Positions 35,767 to 44,643 are shown, counted from the first letter of the stretch. The stretch: 64,000 nucleotides of DNA from Bifidobacterium miconisargentati (GCF_019331675.1 NZ_JAHBBJ010000014.1:1-64000); one strand, 5' to 3'. A program made the numbers and translations. The notes: generated by a model from the letters alone, not told the origin.

Positions 35767-37080
35767 ATGTCTGCAAGTGCATCCGCAGCGATGACGAAAC
35801 CGGTGAAGAAGGATTCGGTTCCCGAGATCATCGCCGCATCCATGGTCGGTACGGCCATCGAGTTCTACGACAACTACTGCTATTCCATCGCAGCCGCCAG
35901 CTACTTCGGTATGGTGTTCTTCACCGAAGTCGCCAAGTCCAACCAGGCGCTCGCCACGCTGATGGCGTTCGTCACGTTCGCCGTCTCCTTCCTGGCCCGT
36001 CCGTTCGGCTCCATGCTGTTCGGCCACTTCGGCGACAAGATGGGCCGCAAGAAGACCTTGGTGATCGCCCTGATGACCATGGGCATCGCCACCTTCCTGG
36101 TCGGCTGCCTGCCCGGCTATGACCAGATCGGCGCATGGTCCGTGGTGATCCTGTGTATCTGCCGCGCCTGCCAGGGCGTGGGCCTCGCCGGCGAATGGTC
36201 CGGCGCCGCGCTGGTGGCCACCGAGAACGCCCCGGCCGACAAGCGCGCCCTGTACGGTTCCTTCCCGAACCTCGGCGCCCCGATCGGCTTCTTCTGCGCC
36301 TACGGCCTGAACCTGCTGCTCGAGTCCAACCTGAGCCAGGAGCAGATGGTGGCCTTCGGCTGGCGTATCCCGTTCCTGTGCTCCGCCGTGCTGGTGGCCA
36401 TCGGCCTGTACGTGCGTGCCCGCATGTCCGAGACTCCGGTGTTCCAGAAGGCCTCCGATGAGAAGCGCACCTCCAAGCACCCGCTGACCGACCTGCTGCC
36501 GTACTGGAAGGAAGTCCTTCTCGGCACCGTGGCCATGGGCATCACCTACACGCTGTTCTACATCCTCGGCACCTGGTCCCTGGCCTACGGCGTCAAGGGC
36601 CTGAAGTTCACGCAAGGCGAGTACCTGCTCATGCAGATGACCTCCGTGGTCTTCTTCGCCATCTTCATCATCATCTCCTGCGTGTACGCCGATAAGATCG
36701 GCCGCAAGAAGGTGCTCATCGCGGCGACCTTCTGCACGCTGGTGTTCAGCTTCTTCACCCCGCTGCTCCTCGTGCACTCCGCGGCGCACATCATGATCTT
36801 CCTGTGCGTGGGCTTCGTGTTCATGGGCAGCCTCTTCGGACCGTGCGGCGCCTACCTGCCCGAACTGTTCCCGGTGCACGTGCGCTACTCCGGCGCCGGC
36901 CTGAGCTACAACCTCGCCGCCATCTTCGGTGGCGCGTTCGCCCCGACCATCGCCCAGGCCCTGGTCACCTCCAAGTTCGGCGTGGCCGGTGTGGGCTGGT
37001 ACATGGCCATCATGGCCGCCGTCGCCCTGCTCGCCCTGTTCCTCATCAAGGAAAGCAAGGACAAGGACTACGATCTGTGA
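35767..37080 (+). CDS. MHS-family MFS transporter
   Basis: A 437-aa protein with 12 helices. VGTAIEFYDNYCYSIAAASY and FLARPFGSMLFGHFGDKMGR are the metabolite:H+ symporter marks shared by ShiA, ProP and KgtP; RACQGVGLAGEWSGAALVA is motif 4. Substrate unknown; shikimate, organic acids or betaine are possible. ATG 35767 follows GGGGAAGAGG. The 290-bp upstream gap has the near-operator TCACTATGTGA (35559-35569) but no clear promoter. Confidence 0.85.
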   Translation: MSASASAAMTKPVKKDSVPEIIAASMVGTAIEFYDNYCYSIAAASYFGMVFFTEVAKSNQALATLMAFVTFAVSFLARPFGSMLFGHFGDKMGRKKTLVIALMTMGIATFLVGCLPGYDQIGAWSVVILCICRACQGVGLAGEWSGAALVATENAPADKRALYGSFPNLGAPIGFFCAYGLNLLLESNLSQEQMVAFGWRIPFLCSAVLVAIGLYVRARMSETPVFQKASDEKRTSKHPLTDLLPYWKEVLLGTVAMGITYTLFYILGTWSLAYGVKGLKFTQGEYLLMQMTSVVFFAIFIIISCVYADKIGRKKVLIAATFCTLVFSFFTPLLLVHSAAHIMIFLCVGFVFMGSLFGPCGAYLPELFPVHVRYSGAGLSYNLAAIFGGAFAPTIAQALVTSKFGVAGVGWYMAIMAAVALLALFLIKESKDKDYDL

Positions 37081-37117
37081 GTCCTGACAGACAAGCCTGA
37101 TCAAGCCTGACACAGAC

Positions 37118-37157
37118 AAAACGCCGTCTTCCGTTTTCGCGGGAGTCGGCGTTTTTT
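37118..37157 (+). terminator. Terminator of the MHS transporter
   Basis: AAAACGCCG and CGGCGTT form the outer stem, CTTCC and GGAG an inner pair; six T follow. Confidence 0.85.
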
Positions 37158-37175
37158 GTTGTCGTCGCACGCAAA

Positions 37176-37197
37176 ACTAGATGAACAGTAGGCGAAC
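37176..37197 (-). promoter_or_regulatory. Candidate Pho box upstream of phoR
   Basis: On the minus strand, GTTCGCCTACT and GTTCATCTAGT are direct repeats 11 nt apart, the spacing of actinobacterial Pho boxes. CAAACTACGTA, also present at 39676 before pstS, lies next to it (37199-37209, minus). Confidence 0.55.
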
Positions 37198-37248
37198 TTA
37201 CGTAGTTTGGCCGTGGCGCTACATCCCGGGCGTTTTAGGCTAGAAGCC

Positions 37249-38553
37249 ATGGGAATCTGGAAATTCGTCGTACTTGTGGTGCTCGCCGCGTTGGTTCTGG
37301 CGTGGGCCGTCGTCATCGCGTACAACAAGGGCCGCGTCGCCGGGCGCAAAGCCGCCGAGGAGGCCGCCGCCACGGACGAGGACGCATGGTCGCTCTTCGG
37401 CCGTGACGTGCCGGTGCGTCCCACCGAACGACGTCTCGTCGAAGTCCTGCCCGAAGCCCTGATCGTGACCGACCGCAACGGCACCGTCCACTACGCCAGC
37501 CCCGGTTCGGTGCCGTTCGGCCTGGTGTCCAGTGGTCGCCTCAACTCGTGCGAGGTCGAGGACATCCTCACCCAGGCCGCGTCCGACGGCGGTGTGCGCG
37601 AACGCGAGGTTCAGCTGCCTGTCCACCGCAACCAGTTCCCGACCCTGAACGGCAAGGGCATCGAGGCCGGCCAGTCGCTGCCGTCCAACACGCTGTACCT
37701 GCGCGTGCGCATCGGCGATATCGACGACGACCTCTACGCCATCCTCATCAACGACGTGTCCGAACAGCGCCGCTTCGAAGCCGTGCGCCGCGACTTCGTG
37801 ACCAACGTCTCGCATGAGCTCAAAACCCCGGCCGGCGCGATTTCTCTGCTCGCCGAGACCATCACCGACGCCGCCGACGACCCGGACGCAGTCCGCTACT
37901 TCTCCGGCCGCATCACCAAGGAATCCGCGCGACTGACCGAGCTCGTCCGCCATCTCATCGACCTGCAGAAGGCCCAGACCTCGCAGGGCGTGATGAACCC
38001 GGAACGCATTTCGGCGCTGGACGTGGCCCGCGCCGGCATCGCCGCCAACCGCGTGCAGGCGGATGCGCGGCATGTGGACATCCGTCTGAGCGTCAACGGC
38101 AAGCCCGTGCCGCTGGACGAGGGAGAGGACGAGGATCCGGCCGAAGCTCCGAAGGCACCGGCCATCGTCGCCGACAAGGAGGCGATGAACACCGCCGTCA
38201 AGAACCTGGTGGAGAACGCCATCCACTATTCGCCCGAGCACACCACCGTGGCCGTGGGCGTGAGCGAACAGGCCGGCCGCGTGATCATCCGCGTGGTCGA
38301 TCAGGGCATCGGCATCCCCGAACAGTCGCTGGACCGCATTTTCGAGCGGTTCTACCGGGTCGATCCCGCCCGCTCCCGCCAGACCGGCGGCTCGGGGCTG
38401 GGGCTGGCCATCACCAAGCACTGCGTGCAGGAGAACGGCGGCAAGATCGCCGTATGGTCGCGCGAGGGTGAGGGATCCACGTTTACCATCACCATGCCCG
38501 AGGCTCCGGAAGAGCATGGCGGCGACGGCACGGGCGGGCGTACGCGGCAGTGA
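37249..38553 (+). CDS. phoR: Phosphate-sensing histidine kinase (SenX3/PhoR-type)
   Basis: A 434-aa sensor kinase. It has one N-terminal membrane helix (FVVLVVLAALVLAWAVVIAY) and a PAS-like region from about residue 60. The H-box is FVTNVSHELKTPAGA, followed by N-box NLVENAIHYSP, G1 VVDQGIGIPEQ and G2 GGSGLGLAITK. A short acidic insertion precedes the ATPase domain. It should phosphorylate the regulator at 38810 when phosphate is low. ATG 37249 is 7 nt after TAGGCT, a leaderless pattern. SenX3-type kinases have one or two helices, in line with this. Confidence 0.92.
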   Translation: MGIWKFVVLVVLAALVLAWAVVIAYNKGRVAGRKAAEEAAATDEDAWSLFGRDVPVRPTERRLVEVLPEALIVTDRNGTVHYASPGSVPFGLVSSGRLNSCEVEDILTQAASDGGVREREVQLPVHRNQFPTLNGKGIEAGQSLPSNTLYLRVRIGDIDDDLYAILINDVSEQRRFEAVRRDFVTNVSHELKTPAGAISLLAETITDAADDPDAVRYFSGRITKESARLTELVRHLIDLQKAQTSQGVMNPERISALDVARAGIAANRVQADARHVDIRLSVNGKPVPLDEGEDEDPAEAPKAPAIVADKEAMNTAVKNLVENAIHYSPEHTTVAVGVSEQAGRVIIRVVDQGIGIPEQSLDRIFERFYRVDPARSRQTGGSGLGLAITKHCVQENGGKIAVWSREGEGSTFTITMPEAPEEHGGDGTGGRTRQ

Positions 38554-38718
38554 CGCACGGGCGGCCGCGTCCGTAGGCAACCGTGTCCTCGGATACGTGG
38601 GACACATGTGATACGGCAGGCCTCGCCAAGCGCCGTGTGACCTGCGCCACGCGCTGCAGGGCGGGGATGCCATGCGCGGCATCCGGCGTAGACATACCGC
38701 AGAATTACGTACTTCAGT

Positions 38719-38736
38719 CAAACAGCAGGCAAACAG
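38719..38736. promoter_or_regulatory. Candidate Pho box upstream of phoP
   Basis: CAAACAG occurs at 38719-38725 and again at 38730-38736, exactly 11 bp apart (CTGTTTG on the other strand). TTACGTA lies 15 bp before. It could allow autoregulation. Confidence 0.45.
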
Positions 38737-38809
38737 AGAGCGAATGGTTACGATGGAATCTGGAAATTTTGTGCCGATGCGCACGGGAACCTACCCGAGA
38801 AAGGCTACT

Positions 38810-39514
38810 ATGACGCGCATTCTTATCGTCGAAGACGAGGAATCCTATCGTGAGCCGCTGGTTTACCAGCTCACGCGCGAAGGCTACGACGTGTCCGCCG
38901 CCGCCACCGGCGAGGAGGGGCTGGAACTGTTCACCAAGGGCGGCATCGATCTGGTGCTGCTCGACCTCATGCTGCCCGGCATCGACGGCACCGCGCTGTG
39001 CCGCCGCATCCGCGAGCAGAGCCGTGTGCCGATCATCATGCTCACCGCCAAAAGCGCCGAGATCGACAAGGTCGTGGGCCTGGAGATCGGCGCGGACGAT
39101 TACGTGACCAAGCCGTACTCGTTCCGTGAACTGCTGGCCCGCATCCGCGCCGTCATGCGCCGCAACCAGGCCACCATGCAGGGCTCCGGCTCCGTGGACG
39201 ACGACATCCCGCTGGTCTGCGGCGACATCGCCATGCAGGTGGGCCAGCACCAGGTCACCGTGCGCGGCGAAACCGTGTTCTTCCCGCTCAAGGAATTCGA
39301 GCTGCTGGAATACCTCATGCAGAACAAGGGTCGCGTGATGACCCGTCACCAGCTCATCGACCGCATCTGGGGCTCCGACTACGTGGGGGACACCAAGACC
39401 CTCGACGTGCACGTCAAGCGCGTGCGTTCCAAGATCGAGGAGGATCCGGCACACCCCAAGTACCTGACCACCGTGCGCGGCCTCGGCTACAAGATCGATA
39501 CGCCCGCCGAATAA
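38810..39514 (+). CDS. phoP: Response regulator, OmpR/PhoB family (RegX3/PhoP-type)
   Basis: A 234-aa regulator. The receiver domain has acidic pocket VEDEE, phosphoacceptor LVLLDLMLPG, Thr MLTAKS and Lys YVTKPYS. The C-terminal winged helix (HQVTVRGETVFFPLKEFELL; HVKRVRSKIEEDP) is PhoB-type. ATG 38810 follows GAGAAAGG. It lies directly downstream of phoR and upstream of the pst operon, which it most likely activates. Confidence 0.93.
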   Translation: MTRILIVEDEESYREPLVYQLTREGYDVSAAATGEEGLELFTKGGIDLVLLDLMLPGIDGTALCRRIREQSRVPIIMLTAKSAEIDKVVGLEIGADDYVTKPYSFRELLARIRAVMRRNQATMQGSGSVDDDIPLVCGDIAMQVGQHQVTVRGETVFFPLKEFELLEYLMQNKGRVMTRHQLIDRIWGSDYVGDTKTLDVHVKRVRSKIEEDPAHPKYLTTVRGLGYKIDTPAE

Positions 39515-39527
39515 AATCTCTATCCTT

Positions 39528-39576
39528 GGCTCCCCTTGTCAGGGGAGCTGTCGGCGAAGCCGACTGAGGGGTAGTC
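39528..39576 (+). repeat. GGCTCCCC hairpin repeat, diverged MITE-like context
   Basis: The same core as the repeat in the MITE at 9119, with perfect second hairpin GTCGGC-GAA-GCCGAC. The following text (GATTCAT...TTGGTCTAA) also resembles the right end of that MITE, suggesting a decayed relative. Confidence 0.8.
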
Positions 39577-39631
39577 CAACCAGATTCATATCAGCTGTTG
39601 GTCTAATACCAATCAGATTCTGACACATATC

Positions 39632-39657
39632 ATGCTCCCGACACCGGGAGCATTTTT
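39632..39657 (+). terminator. Terminator between phoP and pstS
   Basis: TGCTCCCG-ACAC-CGGGAGCA followed by TTTTT. Confidence 0.85.
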
Positions 39658-39717
39658 ATTCCGGTCGCGCACCCGCAAACTACGTAGCGCAAACGTAGTC
39701 GCATTCATCAGCAAGTG

Positions 39718-39739
39718 TTCATCTTCCGTTTACTGATTT
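39718..39739 (+). promoter_or_regulatory. Candidate Pho box upstream of pstS
   Basis: GTTCATCTTCC and GTTTACTGATT are direct repeats 11 nt apart. TAGGCT at 39766 is a possible -10, and CAAACTACGTA lies upstream at 39676. Confidence 0.6.
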
Positions 39740-39838
39740 CGTGCTCCCCGCCCTCCAACCGCCCATAGGCTTGTAGTTGTCATGAATCGAACGGGCCGTT
39801 CGGACCCGCGAACATTGATAGAGGGAATTCAAGAAATC

Positions 39839-40972
39839 ATGCAGAAGAACATTCTCGTTCGCTCCCTTGCCGCCCTTTCCGGCATTGTGATGCTTGCTTC
39901 CGTGGCTGCTTGCGGCGACAACACCGCTTCCACCAACACCAACTCTTCTTCCACCGACTCCTCCTCCAAGTCCACCCCGATTTCCGGTGACTTCCAGGGC
40001 GCCGGCGCCACCTCCCAGCAGGCCGCCGTCGAGGCTTGGATCGCTGGCTTCCAGGGCACCAACCCGGATGCCAAGATCGCCTACAACCCCACCGGCTCCG
40101 GCGCCGGCGTGACCACCTTCCTGACCGGCGCCACCGCCTGGGCCGGCTCCGACAAGGCCCTGTCCGACGACGACATCGCCAAGTCCAAGTCCGTCTGCGC
40201 CTCCGGCCAGGCCTTCGACGTGCCGGTCTACATCTCCCCGATCGCCATCGTCTTCAACCTGAAGGGCGTTTCCGACGCCGGCAAGCACGTCAACCTCGAC
40301 GCCGCCACCGCCGCCAAGATCTTCGACGGCAAGATCACCACCTGGAACGATCCGGCCATTCAGGACCAGAACAAGGATCTGAAGCTGCCGGCCACCCCGA
40401 TCACCGTGGTTCACCGTTCCGATAAGTCCGGCACCACCCAGAACTTCGTCTCCTACTTCAAGGATCAGGCTCCTGACGCTTGGACCTACGACCTGTCCGA
40501 GAACTGGCCGAACGAGGTCGGCCAGGGTGCCAAGGGTACTTCCGGCGTGATCTCCACCGTCAAGCAGGCCGACGGCACCATCGGCTACGCCGACTTCTCC
40601 CAGGTCGGTGACCTCGGCACCGCCGCCATCAAGGTCGGCGACAAGTACAACGAGATCTCCGCCGAGGCCGGCTCCAAGGTCATCGAGGACTCCAAGCTCG
40701 ACGACACCGCCAAGGGCGAGAACCGCGTGGTCGTCAAGATCAACCACGCCACCGAGGCCGATGGCGCCTACCCGATCGTCCTGGTCTCCTACGACATCGT
40801 CTGCCCGGCCTACAAGGACGCCAAGCAGGGCGAGTTCGCCAAGGCTTGGCTGACCTACGTCACCTCCGCCGAGGGCCAGAAGGCCGCTCAGGACGCCGCC
40901 GGCTCCGCTCCGTTGCCGTCCAGCCTGACCTCTCAGATCACCAAGTCCATCGAAGCCATCAAGACCAAGTGA
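39839..40972 (+). CDS. pstS: Phosphate ABC transporter substrate-binding lipoprotein
   Basis: A 377-aa lipoprotein. The signal peptide has lipobox LASVAAC at about residue 24, then a Ser/Thr linker. GAGATSQQAAVEAWIAGFQG, YNPTGSGAGVTTFLTGATAW and GSDKALSDDD carry the phosphate-binding loops. ATG 39839 is preferred over one at 39782, as it yields a standard signal peptide; GAGGG lies 12 nt before. It is first in the operon. Codon use is very even, as for highly expressed genes. Confidence 0.96.
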   Translation: MQKNILVRSLAALSGIVMLASVAACGDNTASTNTNSSSTDSSSKSTPISGDFQGAGATSQQAAVEAWIAGFQGTNPDAKIAYNPTGSGAGVTTFLTGATAWAGSDKALSDDDIAKSKSVCASGQAFDVPVYISPIAIVFNLKGVSDAGKHVNLDAATAAKIFDGKITTWNDPAIQDQNKDLKLPATPITVVHRSDKSGTTQNFVSYFKDQAPDAWTYDLSENWPNEVGQGAKGTSGVISTVKQADGTIGYADFSQVGDLGTAAIKVGDKYNEISAEAGSKVIEDSKLDDTAKGENRVVVKINHATEADGAYPIVLVSYDIVCPAYKDAKQGEFAKAWLTYVTSAEGQKAAQDAAGSAPLPSSLTSQITKSIEAIKTK

Positions 40973-41048
40973 TCGCACGGGCCTCACATACGGCACGGGC
41001 ACGGATCCTGATCCGATAACCGAATAGCAGACTGCACTGCAGTCGGAA

Positions 41049-41091
41049 CTTTGAGCCGCAGTCGTAGCACCTCTACGGCTGCGGCTCAAAG
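41049..41091 (+). terminator. Strong hairpin between pstS and pstC
   Basis: CTTTGAGCCGCAG...CTGCGGCTCAAAG, with CGTAG/CTACG in the inner stem, has no T-run. It may protect or partly end the pstS mRNA and so raise PstS over the permease. Confidence 0.6.
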
Positions 41092-41184
41092 CCGGTTAAG
41101 GCATATGTCCGAAAACGGCGCCGAACGGCCCGATCATCTGGCTGAAACCCCATCCTCAAGAAAATCCTTCGTTAAGGAGAATCC

Positions 41185-42141
41185 GTGAGTTCGCAAGACA
41201 AAACGGCTCTGCAACCCTCCGGCGGCAAAACCGCCGACAAGGTGTTCCGCGGCGTGGCCTACGCCTGCGGCATCCTGATCCTGGTCGTGCTCGCAGCCGT
41301 GTTCCTCTTCCTCTTCTTCCGCGCGTGGCCGCTCATCGGCGGCGACCAGAAGGCCAACAGCGAGACCATCTCCAGCTTCACCGGCGGCAAGGTCTCCAGC
41401 TTCTGGGGTTACGTGCTGCCGTTGCTGTTCGGTACGGTGCTCATCTCCATCCTGGCCCTGATCATCGCGTTCTTCGTGTCCATCGGCATCGCCCTGTTCA
41501 TCTCGCACTACGCGCCGAAGAGCGTCGCCACCGGCCTGAGCTACGTCATCGACCTGCTCGCCGCAATCCCCTCCGTTATCTACGGTCTGTGGGGCGGCCT
41601 GATCCTGGTGCCCGCCATCTACCCGTTCTGGAACTGGGTGGCCAACCATTTGGGCTGGTTCCCGCTGTTCGCCGGCCCCGCCGCCAACCCGCAGCGTACG
41701 GTGGCCACCGTGGCCGTGGTGCTCGCCGTGATGGTCCTGCCGATCATCACCTCCATGTCGCGCGATATCTTCCTGCAGACCCCGACCCTCCAGCAGGAGG
41801 CCGCCTACGGTCTGGGCGCCACCAAGTGGGAGATGATCAAGCTGGCCGTGATTCCGTTCGGCCGCTCCGGCATCGTCTCCGCATCCATGCTGGCCCTCGG
41901 TCGTGCACTTGGTGAGACGATGGCCGTGTTGATGATCCTCTCCCCGAGCGTCACCGGCTACTCCATCAAGATCCTGCAGGCCTCCCAGAGCAACGCGATC
42001 GCATCCAACATTGCCGCCCAGTACCCCGAAGCCAACGATCTTGGTGTTTCCGTGCTGATCGGAACCGGTCTGATCCTGTTCCTCATCACCTTCATCGTCA
42101 ACTTCGCGGCTCGCAAGATCACTGAGAAGGCAGGTGCCTGA
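41185..42141 (+). CDS. pstC: Phosphate ABC transporter permease PstC
   Basis: A 318-aa protein with six helices. IDLLAAIPSVIYGLWGGLIL and the cytoplasmic loop TLQQEAAYGLGATKWEMIKL followed by ALGRALGETMAVLMI are the PstC marks. GTG 41185 follows AAGGAGAATCC. Its stop overlaps the pstA start by one base. Confidence 0.96.
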   Translation: MSSQDKTALQPSGGKTADKVFRGVAYACGILILVVLAAVFLFLFFRAWPLIGGDQKANSETISSFTGGKVSSFWGYVLPLLFGTVLISILALIIAFFVSIGIALFISHYAPKSVATGLSYVIDLLAAIPSVIYGLWGGLILVPAIYPFWNWVANHLGWFPLFAGPAANPQRTVATVAVVLAVMVLPIITSMSRDIFLQTPTLQQEAAYGLGATKWEMIKLAVIPFGRSGIVSASMLALGRALGETMAVLMILSPSVTGYSIKILQASQSNAIASNIAAQYPEANDLGVSVLIGTGLILFLITFIVNFAARKITEKAGA

Positions 42142-43133
42142 TGGCTGAAGAAACCAAGAAGAAGAACCTTGACGGCGCGCCCGTCATCGACTTCGACAAG
42201 TTCCGCCCCACCCGCTCCTCCGAGCAGTACCGCAAGGGCAAGGACATGTTCATGTCCGGCCTGATCGCGCTGGCCTTCGTGATTGCCTGCATCCCGCTGA
42301 TCTCCGTGCTGTACACCACCATCGTCAACGGCTTCAAGCGTTTGAACCTCAACTTCCTGAGCTACAACATGACCGGCGTGGTCGGCGGCAACCCGACCCC
42401 CTCCGGCGGCTACGGCGGCGTGCTCCACGCCATCATCGGCACCCTGGAGATCACCGGCGGCGCCATGCTGATCTCCATCCCGATCGGCATCATGTGCGCC
42501 GTGTACCTCGTCGAGTACGCGCACGGCGGCAAGCTCGCCATGACCATCTCCCTGTTGGTCGACGTGATGAGCGGTATTCCTTCCATCGTCGCCGGTCTGT
42601 TCGCCTTCTCGATGTTCACCATCGTGTTCGGCCCCGGCACCATCAACGGTTTCGAAGGCTCCGTGGCACTCTCCCTGCTGATGCTGCCCACCGTGGTCAA
42701 GTCCTGCGAGGAGATGCTCAAGATCGTGCCGAACGATCTGCGTGAGGCCTCCCTGGCCCTCGGCGTCACCAAGCAGCGCACCATCACCAAGATCGTGCTG
42801 CGTACGGCCCTGCCGGGCATCGTCTCCGGCTGCATCCTCGCCATCGCCCGTGTGATTGGCGAGACCGCACCGCTGCTCATGACCGCAGGCTACATCGCCA
42901 GCACGAACGTCAACCTGTTCGCCGGCCAGATGACCACGCTGCCTGTGTACGTCTACCAGGAGTACTCCAAGCTCTCCGCCAACTGCCCGGCCAACGCCAC
43001 CGCGGACTGCGTGACCACCATCCCGATGGAACGCGCTTGGGCCGCCGCTCTGGTGCTGATCATCGTGGTGCTGGTGCTCAACCTCATCGGCCGCTTGGTG
43101 GCGAAGGTCTTCGCCGTCAAGACCGAGCGCTAA
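42141..43133 (+). CDS. pstA: Phosphate ABC transporter permease PstA
   Basis: A 330-aa protein with six helices. VDVMSGIPSIVAGLFAFSMF and LREASLALGVTKQRTITKIV followed by AIARVIGETAPLLMTAG are PstA signatures. Translation is coupled with pstC (overlapping stop and start). An intergenic repeat of 148 bp lies between it and pstB. Confidence 0.96.
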   Translation: MAEETKKKNLDGAPVIDFDKFRPTRSSEQYRKGKDMFMSGLIALAFVIACIPLISVLYTTIVNGFKRLNLNFLSYNMTGVVGGNPTPSGGYGGVLHAIIGTLEITGGAMLISIPIGIMCAVYLVEYAHGGKLAMTISLLVDVMSGIPSIVAGLFAFSMFTIVFGPGTINGFEGSVALSLLMLPTVVKSCEEMLKIVPNDLREASLALGVTKQRTITKIVLRTALPGIVSGCILAIARVIGETAPLLMTAGYIASTNVNLFAGQMTTLPVYVYQEYSKLSANCPANATADCVTTIPMERAWAAALVLIIVVLVLNLIGRLVAKVFAVKTER

Positions 43134-43146
43134 AGACACCTCTCTC

Positions 43147-43294
43147 GGCTCCCCTTGCCAGGATATTGCCGTGAAGCAAACAGCGGAGCTGTTTGTAGGC
43201 GATGTGCGAGACGACAGTCGAGTCAACAGGCCTCGAACGGAGTTCGTCCTTAATTGCAGGACGAGCTGGCGGCGAAGCCGACTGAGGGGTAGTC
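43147..43294 (+). repeat. Long GGCTCCCC repeat with AAGCAAACAG module inside the pst operon
   Basis: Same architecture as 31908-32053. ATATTGCC pairs with GGCGATGT around CAAACAG-CGGAG-CTGTTTG. Two pairs differ from the other copy yet still pair by G-U. It sits between pstA and pstB, where it must be transcribed. Confidence 0.85.
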
Positions 43295-43333
43295 CATAAT
43301 CGTCAGAAGACATAAAAACAATAAGGAAACATC

Positions 43334-44113
43334 ATGGGACAACGTATTGACGTCAACCACGAGAACATCTACTACGGCGACTTCCTGGCCGTGGAGGATG
43401 TGAACATCAACATCGAGGCGAACAAGGTCACCGCCTTCATCGGCCCGTCCGGCTGCGGCAAGTCCACCGTGCTGCGCACACTCGACCGCATGCACGAGCT
43501 CATCCCCGGCGCGCACGTCGAGGGCGAGGTCCTGCTCGAGGGCAAGAACCTGTACGACAAGGACGTGGACCCCGTCTCCGTCCGTCGTGACGTGGGCATG
43601 GTCTTCCAGCGCCCGAACCCGTTCCCGACCATGTCCATCCGCGAGAACGTGCTCGCCGGTGTGCGTCTGAACAACAAGCACATCAGCAAGTCCGACGCGG
43701 ACGATCTGGTCGAGTGGGCCCTGCGTGGCGCCAACCTGTGGAACGAGGTCAAGGATCGTCTTGACAACCCTGGCATCGGCCTGTCCGGCGGCCAGCAGCA
43801 GCGTCTGTGCATCGCCCGCGCCGTGGCCGTCCACCCGCAGGTGGTGCTCATGGACGAGCCCTGCTCCGCCCTCGACCCGATCTCCACCCTGGCCGTTGAG
43901 GATCTGATCAACGAGCTCAAGGACGACTACACCATCGTGATCGTGACTCACAACATGCAGCAGGCCGCCCGTATCGCCGACTACACCGCCTTCTTCAACC
44001 TGAAGGCTGTGGGCCAGCCGGGCCACCTGGAGTACTTCGCGGACACCACCACGATGTTCAACAACCCCCAGAACGCCGAGGCCGAGCGCTACATCTCCGG
44101 TCGTTTCGGCTGA
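43334..44113 (+). CDS. pstB: Phosphate ABC transporter ATP-binding protein
   Basis: A 259-aa ATPase. Walker [10 protein letters not shown], signature [14 protein letters not shown], Walker [14 protein letters not shown] and the His switch VTHNMQ are all intact. It powers PstSCA uptake. ATG 43334 follows AATAAGGAAAC. phoU, often next, is not in this window. Confidence 0.97.
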   Translation: MGQRIDVNHENIYYGDFLAVEDVNINIEANKVTAFIGPSGCGKSTVLRTLDRMHELIPGAHVEGEVLLEGKNLYDKDVDPVSVRRDVGMVFQRPNPFPTMSIRENVLAGVRLNNKHISKSDADDLVEWALRGANLWNEVKDRLDNPGIGLSGGQQQRLCIARAVAVHPQVVLMDEPCSALDPISTLAVEDLINELKDDYTIVIVTHNMQQAARIADYTAFFNLKAVGQPGHLEYFADTTTMFNNPQNAEAERYISGRFG

Positions 44114-44167
44114 TCGTTTGACGGAAGGGCCCCGCTTCGGTCGGGGCTTTTCCATCAAACGATCAGC
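44109..44167 (+). terminator. Terminator of the pst operon within a stop-spanning inverted repeat
   Basis: GCCCCG-CTTCGGT-CGGGGC followed by TTTT (44129-44151) is the terminator. Outside it GCTGATCGTTTGA (44109-44121, containing the pstB stop) is repeated in inverted form as TCAAACGATCAGC (44155-44167). Confidence 0.9.
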
Positions 44168-44265
44168 GACGGAGCTGCTGAGCCGTCAAGCAAACAGTCC
44201 GGTGGACTGTTTGTAGGCGAAGACTCGGCGATAGCCGAGCAGCAACCAGTGCGTAGCTCCGTTGT
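44168..44265. repeat. Cloverleaf-like repeat with AAGCAAACAG module
   Basis: ACGGAGCT (44169-44176) pairs with AGCTCCGT (44255-44262). Inside are CAAACAGTCC-GGT-GGACTGTTTG and CTCGGC-GATA-GCCGAG. About 35 nt match the modules at 31939 and 43174. Confidence 0.75.
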
Positions 44266-44299
44266 CCGCGACGGAAGTCGCCGTCCCTCTATCAACAAC

Positions 44300-44347
44300 G
44301 GAAGCCCCGCATGGCATATATATCTGCCGTGCGGGGCTTCCCGCGTT
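44300..44347 (+). terminator. Strong hairpin terminator
   Basis: GGAAGCCCCGCA and TGCGGGGCTTCC form a 12-bp stem, with GGCA/TGCC inside and GTTTT a few bases after. Confidence 0.75.
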
Positions 44348-44360
44348 TTGGAGAGGGAAC

Positions 44361-44400
44361 GGCCGGTCTGGCCGGTCTGGCCGGTCTGGCCGGTCTGGCG
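44361..44400. repeat. 9-bp tandem repeat GGCCGGTCT, four copies
   Basis: Four exact copies of GGCCGGTCT plus a partial fifth in non-coding DNA. Likely variable in copy number between strains. Confidence 0.9.
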
Positions 44401-44445
44401 GGCGAGGTGAGGCGGTGGGCTGTGGGACTGACTATGGGCGTGTAA

Positions 44446-44571
44446 GCGTCCGTTTCGTGCTAGAAACGCATCACTCCTAGCGCGAAATGGACGCTTATGG
44501 GCCGATTTGCGGTCGTTTCATGCTAGTACCAGGGGAGTCCTGGCATGAAACGACCGCTGAGCGGATGCATA
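44446..44571. repeat. Array D: two 63-bp hairpin repeats
   Basis: Units start at 44446 and 44509, 63 bp apart. Each is a hairpin: GCGTCCGTTTCGTGCTAG with its complement, and GCGGTCGTTTCATG with CATGAAACGACCGC. The second matches the 63-bp units at 46267-46455 in arms and spacing. It lies just past the 3' end of the purine permease gene. Confidence 0.85.
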
Positions 44572-44583
44572 CGTGCCGGAAAA

Positions 44584-44616
44584 CAAAAAGCCCGCACCGA
44601 ACGAATCGATGCGGGC
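44584..44616 (-). terminator. Terminator of the purine permease gene
   Basis: On the minus strand GCCCGCA and TGCGGGC are 13 nt apart, followed by TTTTTG. Confidence 0.88.
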
Positions 44617-44643
44617 CAATGTGCGTCAGCTACAGCGCTCGTA

